Shown in pieces: positions 44,298 to 55,297 of a stretch of DNA of 64,000 nt. The stretch covers positions 248,001 to 312,000 of the forward strand of contig MU400555.1 in the NCBI GenBank assembly GCA_022578965.1, in the 5' to 3' direction. Below the pieces are notes generated by a model. The model saw only the letters and a list, made by a program, of their open reading frames with translations. It had not been told where the DNA came from and did no database searches. The translations under genes were made by a program, and so were the position numbers. How positions within the stretch are numbered: position 1 is the stretch's first letter; each line of letters opens with the position of its first letter. Source of the DNA: Xylaria sp. FL1777. Taxonomy: Eukaryota > Ascomycota > Sordariomycetes > Xylariales > Xylariaceae.

Positions 44298-46417
44298 CTT
44301 CCACGGCGTATGCTATAGTCGGCCGTTTATGACGTCTCCTTTTGGCCTTTTCTTTCGTCGGGAAACCAGTTTTCTCGACCCTGGCAAGTTCTGAAGGTAT
44401 GATAGCAGGAGCCGAGGAGCTTCCTCTTAGACCGAGTATAAGAATTAGCGAATTCTTGTAGGTTATCAAGTCCGACTCTACTGTCGAATTTGTGATCCCC
44501 GAGCTAGACGGGAGGGAGAGGCCAGTGAGGTCGCCTGCCTCGTAATCCTGGACAGCGGTGAGTTAACTGGAAAGGCCCTCAGCGAAAGCGAGGAAGTTCG
44601 GGGGAGCTGGATTTCTCTAGCGGGTGAAGTATATCTTACAGGTCGTATGTACCTTAGCTAATCGGTAAATGCGGCTACTCTCGAACTTATTGCTTCTGCC
44701 ATTACCTATAAGCTTATCCAAAGGGTGCCCTCCCGGTAGCAACATGGAAAAGATTAGGCCTATCATAAGCGATAGGCTCAGAGTCCTGCGGGCTATTTTA
44801 TAGGAAAATTGCTCCGGTCTCTCTCGATGCCCATTGGGAGGGACAGTATTACATGGTGAAGCCTGCTGGGGGCCGAGGATCTTCTTGGGATCCATATTCG
44901 GCGCGTGAAATCGTCAAGTTGGTGACTCGTAGACATCGGCAATCCGCCCCAGGAAGCAAGCAACAAGCGCGCGGATGAATCGCCTCTCATGTACAGTATT
45001 TGCCGATAGACGCAAGGCAACTAAGGTATTTGAGATGGTCTTCTCTCTTCAGGGGCGCCAATAGCTCGTCATCGCGGGTGGTCCCCGAATACGCGAGAGT
45101 TCCCCTCATCCCCTTCCGCGGCATCTCGCGCGAGCCCCCTCGTAGTTCGCATGTCTGTTTGGGCGGGTTCACGGCTACTGAGCCTACTGCTAGCGGATCA
45201 TCTGGTGGCTCAATCGTCGTTGAGCACGGAAAAATATCGTTTGATTGCCAAGGTAATCAAAGTGGGCTCTGAGGAGATAGAGCTGAGACGAGCTGTTAGG
45301 GCAGATTCGGCAGATGTCTCGTCCACTAACCTGGGGCCTGAATGATTGGACTGGGGACTCAGGCATTGCGAGAGAATGATGCTATTGGGTCGTGGTCGAG
45401 CGATCGCTGCACGGCCAACGCCTGGTTACGCAGCGGCGCCGCCAGGGGTGTGTTAATTGGGTTGGGGTAGGGTTGCACGGCTGCACTGTCTGCTCTTTTG
45501 GGATATCTTCATCCCCTGCTTCACTCTCCTCGCTGAAGTACTGCTGCTAAGAGTCAAAGGAGAGTCCCGACATTCGTTCCCGACAAGAGCCTCCACATGC
45601 CATCGGTGTCAGGGGCCATTATCTAAACACACGAAAGTCGCCGAATACTCGTGCTTGTGCTTACTATGCTATGTAAGAGGGCGTATCTCAACACCATGAC
45701 GATACTTATCTTGGCTGACTAAGTGCCATCCTATGATTATGCCAAAGCTAGCACATGCACGTTAGCCCTGATGACATTCAACCTGGCATGGCGCCCTCGC
45801 ATCGCGCGGAGATGCAGCTTTAACAACCACAGCGAGCCATTGCATATGCTAGTAGAAGGCACATGTATTTTCTGACTTCTGTGATGCAACGTGAATAGGG
45901 CACATCCAGAAGACACCACCGGCGTATAAGGAAAGGGTGCCACTAAAAGTGACTGAAATGTGATCGAACACACGAACCTTCAAGCTAGGTAGTTGGAACA
46001 GCAGGAACAGGAGAAATGTAAGTGCCGAACCGCAAACCCGAAGGATATGGCATGTGCTCGTAAGTTTCCCTCATTCGGCTCTACTTGCCGACATGGCTGG
46101 GTGGTTGGAGAGCTCGGCAGATGTCCTCTCAGGGCCTCGTCCTCACATCAGTACTAACAACGCCATTTCCTGACCACGTGTCGCCGAGCTGACTGTTTCG
46201 ATACGAGAACCCGGTGTGCTTCTGTATGTCACTCGCTGTGAGGACGAGCCATAGTGACAGAGACATTTTGAGAGAGATAATGGGAACTTCAAAGAAAAAT
46301 CCCGCGTTGGATAGGGGAGGTGTACAACACCCGGTCTACCTATCTCACGACCCTCGCTACACCCTCCCCCCTCTCCCTCACCGAGTCTCAATTCCCAGGC
46401 TAGATGATATCACGGTG
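44298..46417. other. 2.1-kb intergenic region
   Basis: P450 promoter on the left and the 3' flank of the FAD oxidase on the right. Several short open frames on both strands (for example 45000-45345 and 46214-46543) have no recognisable content. No repeats of note. Confidence 0.5.
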
Positions 46418-48433
46418 CTACTCTTCTATCCCATCTACCCACTCAAACTCATTCCTCAGCCCCCGAACACCGCTGCTATCATCGGCGTCCAAATACCCAC
46501 AGATGCGCCCTGCCGGATCCCATTTCTGTCTAATATCCCGTAACCTGTCGCCGTTCCCCTTGCTCCAGAACCTGGTCGTACGATATTGAAAGTCGGCGTC
46601 ACCCATGTAGCTGCCGATGCTGTACCGCTGTATATCCCTCACTGCAAGGGTCGGGGTCAGCTGTTACCGCCTCAAGCCCCATCTATAGGTGTGCAAAGAG
46701 CGTAGAAAATTCATAGGAGACAATCTCACCCCGACATGGAGTTCTTGTATTCTTAATGTAGGCAACAACGAGGGAGGGGAAAAAAAAAAACCTTGAGGAT
46801 TACTCACTGATATCGCGTACCCAACCCGTGCACCGCGCATCATCGCCAGCATCGTCCCATATCGTGTAGAGGGCAACATAGTGATCGGAGTGCAAGCTGT
46901 GCGCCATGTCGGGCAAGGGGCGGCGCGAGGCCGGGTTCATGGCGAAGTACAGCGCGAAGCTCTTTTGCGTCGGCAGCGACGTGAAGGCGGGTTCCAGCAC
47001 GGCGGGGACGTCGAGGACGTCGTTGTCGACGTAGACGTTGTCGCTGCAGAACCGACATCCCGCGGGCTGCTCCTCGCGCTGGCCGGCGTACTGGCAGGCG
47101 AAACCAGTCGGGTCGCAGAGGATGGCCACCTTGGCGCCCGCCGGTCGGCTGTCGTGGATGGGTCGCATGGCGGCCTCGGCGTCCGCTTTGCTTGCCTTGA
47201 AGGAGAGGAAGCCCGCTATGATCTCTATTCCGCTTCCGTCTGCTGCGTGCTTCGCGAGACAGACTATTTCTGTTTCTGGGTCTGCGGTGGGACATGTCTT
47301 GAAGCTGTAGTCAGATGTAGGTGTTTACTTGGTATATTGATCATTGAAACTCACGTCGATGACCCATTGTAAGACGGTACGGAACATAGATTGAGGGTAT
47401 ATGTAGACGGTGTTATACATCTGTAGAAAGGGCCTCGTTGTGAGGTGAAAACTTGTGACGATGGCCGGGAACCCTAATCCCTATCAGTGACTACATCTTC
47501 GGTGAACGCAGAGACAGACACCCACCAGGTCCAGCGCCTCTGACAGCCCAGAAGAGATCGGAATTCTCAGCATTGCTACAGTAAAGCTCTTTACCGTCTG
47601 CCGTGACAACATCGATGCCGATGATAGACTCGCAAGCCCAGCCCCAGTTCTTGATTGTATAAAAGTCAGTGATTGTCATTCCGTCAGTACCTCATTCTAT
47701 GACCGTTGCTCACCTTACAATTCCATCCCACTACAACATCCGGGGTTAGCTATCACCAGTCCTGGCACGATGTGCGAATATCTCGGGAGTCTGGAATACT
47801 TCTAAGAAAGACTCTACACCCTCAACGCGGCGAAAATAAGGAGAATCACTCACTGCCTCCCTGGAGCAGGAACCCGCCTAACGCGACGTCGGGACACTAC
47901 AACAGTCGGAGTCAATCATCAATCATCAATCATTATCATTATCATCACAACCCACACCACCAAGGGCGCAAAAGAACAAGCAGAGAAGGACTCTAAGACT
48001 CGCTTACGTGACCGCCGGCAAACATCCTGCCCTCCGCCTTCAAGAAGTCGTTGAGCTGCTCGCCAGTAGCGCTCGGCGAGCACGAGACGACCTTGGTCCT
48101 CTCATCGTACGCCATGTGCCGTAGCCCAGCGAGTTCCACGAGCACGGCGTCGTGGCGGACGCTCCACGCCGCCCAGCTGTGGCCGCCGCTGCGCACCGAG
48201 ACGCGGCATCGCAGACGGCTCGCCAGCTCGACCGCCTCTCTCACGTGCGCCGTGCACGCGGCCTGGACCACGGCCCTCGGGACTCGGGTCGTGTCTCTCC
48301 TACGGTTGAAGACGCGGCCCCACACGGCCTCGTTGAACGTGTCTTGACTCACGGTGTCTCGCGTCAGGATATGAGATGGCTGATCCCCAATGTCAGTTTT
48401 CGTATCCTTCGCTGGCTGGTTTTCATCGCCCAT
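46418..48433 (-). CDS. FAD-linked oxidase (berberine-bridge/VAO-like family)
   Basis: Seven exons: 48433-48008, 47896-47854, 47730-47714, 47649-47526, 47473-47355, 47297-46808 and 46641-46418, giving 480 residues. The third exon is only 17 bases. All introns are GT-AG with CTAAC/CTGAC-like branches. The FAD-binding PCMH domain is clear: VSVRSGGHSWAAWSV (His for covalent flavin), then CPDVALGGFLLQGGMGWN spanning exons 2-3 (Cys position of bicovalent enzymes), WGWACESIIGIDVVTADG, and DLFWAVRGAGPGFPAIVTSF. The C-terminal substrate domain ends in the RYSIGSYMGD / FWSKGNGDRLRDIRQKWDP segments, the latter matching the family's usual FWG-N-RL--IK-KYDP end. No signal peptide, so probably intracellular. 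Such enzymes oxidise alcohols or close rings in secondary metabolism. The chosen exon 6 acceptor (TTCAAG|ACATGT) keeps the frame. Confidence 0.88.
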
Positions 48434-49260
48434 GGTAGGAAGCTTTCGTGACAGTGTGTACGATCTTTATGATTGACTAGTAGAGACTAAATTTTGATGC
48501 TCGCCTTTGTTCGATCAACAGGGTAATTTTTGGAGGTGAGTTGTATACGCTTGCTTGCCTCCTCGAAGCGAGTTTCAAGCATCTGCTTACTCTGTTTATG
48601 GAACGGGCCCTCCCCGCATTTCCGCGCCGCTCATTTCAATGAATTCGGAGTAGTGTCCGACCGTTACTCCCACAGTGAATGAATCCCGTTTGAACTAAGT
48701 CTTCAGTCATGAATAATGAGAAACTAGTTCGGCTGCATAACTAGCTAATACAAATAGGATCAAGCATTAGGATGTGGTCAGATGAAACAACGTTGTTTCA
48801 TTTGTTCCAGACCGGGTTCGCCATACAGCGGCGTCGTCACACAAGAAGGGAATGGGGAGCCAAAAGGGGTATCGTCCATTATCGACTAAACAACACAAGA
48901 CTAACCAGAGTAACCAACTGGACTTTGGTAGCCAGCGCAAAATTCTTGCAAATCCCTCGGAGTACACTACATACATTTATTCCCACCGTTTCGAGAAAGA
49001 CGATATATTTACCTCGTCACCCAGCAGCATAGTTCAAACATACTAGCTACTACATGCTTGAGTAACCAACCTCAAGCTTGGCTAGCTGGGATTCTGGAAC
49101 AAGATCGACACGGAATCTGCAGACGAAGATAGGTAGCTTCGGATGGGCTGTGGTACACCAAGCTGTGCATAAGAAAAGACGGAAGCCAGTCGGTAGAGGA
49201 CGGGCAGTATGTCTTGAAGCCAACACTTAACACGTATATTCGAGGAAGATGTCGCATAAT
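48434..49260. other. Intergenic region
   Basis: FAD-oxidase promoter and 3' flank of the coiled-coil gene. No coding sequence or repeat was recognised. Confidence 0.5.
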
Positions 49261-52200
49261 TTATCCACTCATTTGCTTGATATCGGTCATTGATTTAAGC
49301 ATGCTGCACATAAGAATTAGTTCTCTTCTCACAATTTTGGGCATCCTTCCAAAACAACAACCAATTCACCATAGACTTGTAGGCAACATAGGTTCCACGT
49401 ACCGTAGGTTGCGATCCCTCATATCGTCATCAATGGCCTGTATGCCATTAAGGGATAGCTTAGCCTGAGCCAGCTGATGAAACCACATAAGTCAGTAACT
49501 ATCTTTACTAGAGACGAGCCGCTCGTGAGGGATATGAATATTAGGAATGCGCGTATGTTTGCAACTTGCAACTAAGGGGTGGACATGAGGGTGTGCGCAC
49601 CGCACTCATCGCTGCCGACGAATGATCTGGCTCCTCACCTGCAGCCCCTGAGGCTTCTGATTCGGCACTGTCTTCGTCCGTTGTGCCATTGGTATCGTCA
49701 TTTGCAAATCGGCTGGCCGACAGTCCCTTCTTGGCCGGTGCTGCGGCGGCGGCGGCAGCCTATTGATTCGTCAATTATCATAACTTGACGATGGAAGGTG
49801 AATAACAAACCTTAACTTCCGCAATCTCTGCATCTTTGACTTTGAGTTGAGCTTCCATCTCTGCAAATCTGGACTTGATGTCGTTGGCTTCTTTCTCCGC
49901 TGCTGCCCTCTTCTTCTGCTCTTCTTCGACCATGTTCGTGAAGTTCTCATACATGTCCTTGTAGTCAGCTTCTTGGTTCTTGATCTTTGCAGCTGTGTCA
50001 TTCTGGTGCGCCTCAAGATCTTTCTGCGCGATAAGAGCATCTTCCTTAGCGGCTTCCAATTGAGATTTCAAAGACTCGAGATCGCTGTTCTTGGCGTCAA
50101 TATCCTTTTGCAGCGCATCCAAGTCACCAAGAGCCTTCGCCGACGACGCTTCTGACTGGGTAACCGCATCAGCATGCGTCTTCTTCAATTCCTCCAACTC
50201 TGCCTTGAGGGCATCGGCAACGGAGGTATCAGGTTTCTGGTTCTTGACAGCATCAAGTTCAGCCATCAACTCAACATTCTGCATTTTGGCTTCTGCAAGC
50301 TGCTGATGAAGTTGTTCAGATTCATCCTGTGCTTTCGCAAGGGAATCGTCACCTTTTGACTTAGCCTCGGCAAGTTCAGTCTCTAGGCTTTCAGCTCCGG
50401 ACTGGGCCTTTGCTAAAGCTTCCTTCGTAGCAACTAACGTAGCTTCTAATTCTGATGTAGATGCTTGATGCTGCTCGATGGCTGTAGTTGAAGTGGTAAG
50501 TTTACTTTCGTAGTCCTTGGTTAAAGCTTCAATGGCAGCTGAATGTTCAGCTTCGAGCGCTTCTATTGCTTGCTTCTGAGCAGAGGATGCTTCGTTCTTC
50601 GCCACCTCAGCCGCTTCAGACTGCATGGTGAGCACTTTCTCGATCTCGGCAGCAAGGTCGTTCTCATGGCTCTTTGCCAGTTCTTCAATGACCTGAGCAT
50701 GCTTAACTTCGAGAGCATCGATGGCGCTCTTGTGTGAATTCAAAGCATCGTTCTTGGCAGCCTCTACAGCTTCAGATTGCAACGTGATCAATTTTTCAAC
50801 TTCAGCAGAGTGAGCATCGTCGCTTTCCTTCTTGAACGCGTCGATATCTGCCACGTGGCTCTCTTTCGCTTTCTCGAGTTCTGCTTGTGCATCCTCGACG
50901 GCTTGCTTCATTGCTTCCAATTGCGTATGAAGAACGCTGTCATCCGCTTGCTTGTTTGAGAGCTCTTGAGCATGAGCAGCCTTCAGTTCGGCAATAGCTG
51001 CTTCTGCTTCTGCTTTCTGAACGGTCACCGCATCAGCATGCTCTGCCTTTAGAGCCTCAGCTTGAGCACGGATCTCTTCGGCATGAGCTGTCTTTAACCC
51101 TTCGGATTCATCAATCTTGCCTTGAATTTCGTTGGCATGTGTTGCCCTCACCTCATCTATTTGATGTTGTAGATTTTGGGCATGGGCTGCTTTGAGAGCT
51201 TCTAGCTCTGCAGCCAAGGTAGCATCGCTCTCCGCCTTGGTGATCTCAATCTGTTCAGCATGACTAGCTTTGAGGGACTCGAGTGCCTCAAGGTGAGCAG
51301 TCATGTCAGCAGAAGCACCGCTCTTCGCGTTCTCCAACTCCATGGCGTGGTTGGCCTGCAGGGCGTCCAGAGCTCGCTGGTGCTCTTCTTCTTTCTCCGT
51401 CAAAGCTTGCACAGCAGCTACATGTTCAGCTTTTGCAGCTTCTAGCGCTGCAGTGTGCGCTTCACTTGCGTTGTCATGTGTGCTAGTCAATTCGTCAAAT
51501 TTCGCTTGGAGGTCCGTGTGTTCTTCCTCAAGGACGTGGAATTTGCGCTTGAAAAAAGCATCTCCTTTGAGACTTTCGATTTCGTCCTCGTAGTCTTTAG
51601 AAACCAGCCTTAATTGGTTCTCATGTGTTTCGTTGGAAGATTTGTGTTCCTCTTTCAGTTTTTCATATCTCTCCTCCATTTCCTTGATCTGCTCGCCAAG
51701 GGCAGAGCTAGACGATGCATCTGTCTTGGCTTGGGCGAGTTCTTCTTGCATATTAGTGAAATCCGATTTAAAAGCGGCTAGTTCTTCCTTTGCAGAATCC
51801 ACAAGTGCCAGGGAATCCGCTAGTTTTGTCTTCAACTCTTCAACTTCAGCAAGGGCAGCAGCAAGGGCAGCCTTGTCTTGTTCAGCAGTCGTTTTCAGCT
51901 CCTCAAGCTCGGTCTCTAGAGCAGAGATCTTGGAAGCGCTGTCTACCCCTGCACTTTCTCTTGATACGGTCAATTCGTCAATTTGGTGTTGGAGAGATTC
52001 ATTAGCGGCTTTTAAATCCTCAAGTGCTTTTGCATTGTCACTGAGAGACGCCTTTCCCTGCTCAAGCTCTGTCTCTAGGGCGGATATTTTGGAAGCGCTG
52101 TCTGCCCCTGCACTTTCTCTCGATAATGTCAATCCATCAATTTGGTGTTGGAGGGATTCGTTAGCGGCTTTCAAATCATCAAGTGCCTTTGCGTTGTCAC

Positions 52201-53428
52201 CAAGTGATGTCTTCTCCTGCTCAAGCTCAGTAGCGTGGGCTGTCTTCAAAGCTTCAATTGTAGACTGCTGTTGCTCTTCCAAGGTTCTCTGCAGATTTTC
52301 TAGCTTAGTAGCGTGTTCCTCCGCAGCCTGGGCCAACGCAGTCTCAAGATCTTTAGAAGCAGCATCCTTGTCGAGCTGCAGGGACTCGAGCTTGGCCTCT
52401 AGCTCGTTGATCGAGGTGTCTTTGGCGTCCTGGGCGTTTGTTAATTCAGCAAATTGAGCTTTATGAGTCTCGAGCTCTTCCTCGGCAGTCTTCAGTTTTT
52501 CGAGGGCTTCAGCAATCTGTGTGCTTAGTGTCTCCTTTTCGGTCGCATGAGTAGCCTTCAGACTCTCTAGGAGCTCTTCGTGACCTTGGAGAGATTCTTG
52601 TGCACCTTGCACGCTCTCAGCCTCAGCACTAATCTTGGCTTCCAATTCGGCTATTTTCTCCTCAGATGTAGATACCTGCTCCTTCAGAGCTACAACCTCA
52701 GATTCCTTCTCAGCAAGTTTCGCTTTAAGCTCGTCGGCTTCCTTTGCAGCTGTTCCCGAGCTAGACGTGGAGGAACGTGAGGTGTGCCTGGCCGCTGTTG
52801 GAGTGGCAGGAGAAGCGGTCACTGAAAGGCGTTTCTTCGCATCCGGACCAACGCCAGTGGCGCTCGTCCTCGTGCGAGAACTGGCAGTGCCAGCGGTGGC
52901 TGACGTCCGGGTTGCGGTGGTACGGGGCGTAACACTACTTGTCGTAGTAGTGGGCTTTCTAGCTGTAGATGTAGTAGATGTAGTGGTTGATCTCGCGGTC
53001 GTTTTCGATGGTGACGAGGTCAGTCCACCGGGCACAATTGAGGAACGCCGCGCAGCGGATGTCATAGTCGACCTTCTCTTATCATCTTCCGATACAGAAG
53101 GCTGTGATCTATGGTTCGTAGCTGAGGTAGCAGTAGTGGATTTCTTGACAGTCGTCCCCGCAGAAGGACGTGTGGGTGGCTTGTTGAGAGTGCTCCCGGC
53201 TCGCGCAGTGGCGCCCGGAGTTGTTTTAGTCGTGGTGGTGGCGGTGGCGCCGGGCCGACGAGCGGCGGATGTCGTAGTGCCCGGTCGCTTTGCGGGCGTA
53301 GAGCCTCCGGTTTTGATTGAAGACGCGGGCGACTTCGTCGTGGTCTTGGGCGATGCAGTGGCCGTCTCCTCGGCCGAGTGGATGGATTCGTCGTGGTGGA
53401 CGACCTCGAAGCCCTCAGTATCAGACAT
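49261..53428 (-). CDS. Long coiled-coil protein with basic Ser/Thr-rich head
   Basis: Exons 53428-49811, 49759-49601, 49473-49403 and 49303-49261 (introns of 51, 127 and 99 bases) give 1296 residues. Residues 1-~215 are Ser/Thr/Ala/Arg-rich and disordered. From ~215 to ~1200 an almost unbroken heptad pattern predicts a long parallel coiled coil. Many heptads share a repeated ALKAxHAxE-type unit, and there is one exact-frame tandem duplication of 53 residues (52228-52070 and 52069-51911). The last three small exons encode the acidic/Ser tail and a conserved-looking helix (LAQAKLSLNGIQAIDDDMRDRN); a model stopping at the first stop would miss them. The architecture resembles fungal structural or tethering proteins often called M-protein-repeat or myosin-tail-like. 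No enzymatic motif. The specific role (cytoskeleton, septum, vesicle tether) is not evident. Confidence 0.85.
51911..52228 (-). repeat. 159-bp tandem duplication inside the coiled-coil gene
   Basis: Two adjacent 159-base units (52228-52070, 52069-51911), each coding 53 residues beginning ELEQ(E/G)K and ending SASKISALET, differ at only a few positions. A third partial start (ELEELK) follows at 51910. The unit length is a multiple of three but not of the 7-residue heptad (53 = 7x7+4), so the duplication shifts the heptad register by four. Confidence 0.9.
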
Positions 53429-55297
53429 GATGGCGGCTGACAGAGCGTAGTAACAAAAACAATCTCGATCCCCGTTGGCAGCAAATACCGGCTTTAGGAG
53501 TAGTCAATGGCACTGAGAACCGGCTTCCGAGTTAGCTAGGCGTGGATGGCTTGTGGATGGCTTGCTATGTTTGCTAGACAGCAGGCGATGCGCAAGGCCA
53601 GGCAATGTGGATTGGAGGAAGAGAGATCCAAAAGGAAAGCCGCATAAATCCAGGGGTATGCAAGTTATATCACGAACAGATATGATGATGCACGTTGAGA
53701 CACGTCACAAAGGGGGGTTTCCTTGTGATATGGCACGGTGGGCTTGAGTTGGATTGCCACTGACCTGTCAGAGCTCCCGGATCTCCAAGTTCCCTTACTC
53801 TCTTGCCCCTGGTGCCGAGGACTCCAGCTAGGCGCTGTCGCTTCGCCGGGACAGGTCGAGATGGTCAGGAGAGTCTCCAGTGATTCGCCGTAGCACTGCG
53901 AAGCCGCGGTGGTTTGGCTCCGGTAATGAAACACGATGAATGGAAATAGCAAACCACGGCGAGTCTGCGTAGCTGGACGATGCAGGGCGGCAAGGGACTG
54001 TATTTACATGGACCAGCTAGTGAACTGGGGAAAAGGGGATATTTACGCTGCAGCTCTACCTCTCATCGAAAAAGAATGTCACTACATCGGGTTGAGCTGG
54101 TTGGGGCTGCTGCAAGGTTGGGGAATGACACTGAACCGGGTGCCACATTATCGGTCCATAGAGGATCGAGACACGCTGGGAACTAGGCCATGTTAGGGTA
54201 GCTGCAGGCAGAAACCAGCCATCACAGGTCAACGTACCGGGGGCTTACAGGTCTCAAGCGGACCCAGGGTAGCAAGAGCATGGGCTGTCTGCACCCTACC
54301 AAACCTATGATGGTCTAGCGTTCAAGCTCTGAGTTTAATTAACAGACTGCACCGCGTATAAACCACCATAACCCCCCAATAAGCCCCTGTACCAGATAGA
54401 TTCTACCAAGAAGTACCTACCAGAGAGAACATGGTGGTCGGCGGGGTACGTTAGAACCGAACCAGACCAGACGTTATCGCCGCATACCTACCCACTGTAC
54501 CATCTAAATGGTCACCTATCTACGATACCCACCCACCGCAGAACCGCTTCTATCTGGATACCTAACCTTGGGCACCTATGGGAAGACAGGTCAATCAATG
54601 GATCGAGATTGAAACGTGTGCTAGGCACCCGCCTAGCTGATGCTTCTAGGACAGACCCAGGACACCTCGGTACACGTAGCCTGTCGGTGGTATTGTGGTA
54701 TTCCCACCTCGCAGAGACGAGAAAACACCAGAAACCAAGAGGCCCGAGCTGTTCCCTTCTCTCTGTCCACCACGCCATTCCGATGCAGTGCACACAGGGA
54801 TGCACTTGAAGTCGGCAGCTTCCCGAGGCGAATTGCTACCTCATGTAAATGGGCGAGAAACAGGCAGATGCCCATGGAGCTGCACTGGGTGCTTTGTCCC
54901 GACCTACCTAGGTAAGTGTACAATTCACCTTGCATCCTCTCCGACTTGGGCTTCCCGGATATCAGTGCCCAATTCGAATCCGTGCCTGTCCAGCTCCCAG
55001 GCAGGTGCTATAAGCAGTCATCACCATTCTACTGATTATTTCCATCTGCAATCTGCACGTAACGCGGATCAATTGCATACATCATGTAACTCGGAAATGA
55101 CGTGGCGGTCGACCTGGCCAGACTTTGAGAGACTGTGCGGACCTGTTTCTGTCTGATACTAAGCATATACAAAGCCTGCATGCCGTTTCAGAATGTCTGC
55201 CCGACTCCCATACGTCATTGCTAGGAAAAGGGGTATGTTGTGAAAACCAGAACTCATCGTACAACTTCACTTCCCAATGCCAACATCAACTACATTC
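53429..55297. other. 1.9-kb intergenic region
   Basis: Promoter of the coiled-coil gene and 3' flank of the AT-hook gene. Short frames on both strands (for example 54512-55156) look random. No repeats beyond ACCTACC-type strings. Confidence 0.5.

Noticed and set aside
53062..53484. 140-codon minus-strand frame and other + frames over the coiled-coil gene head
   Set aside because: Shadows of the Ser/Thr/Ala-rich N-terminal coding sequence.
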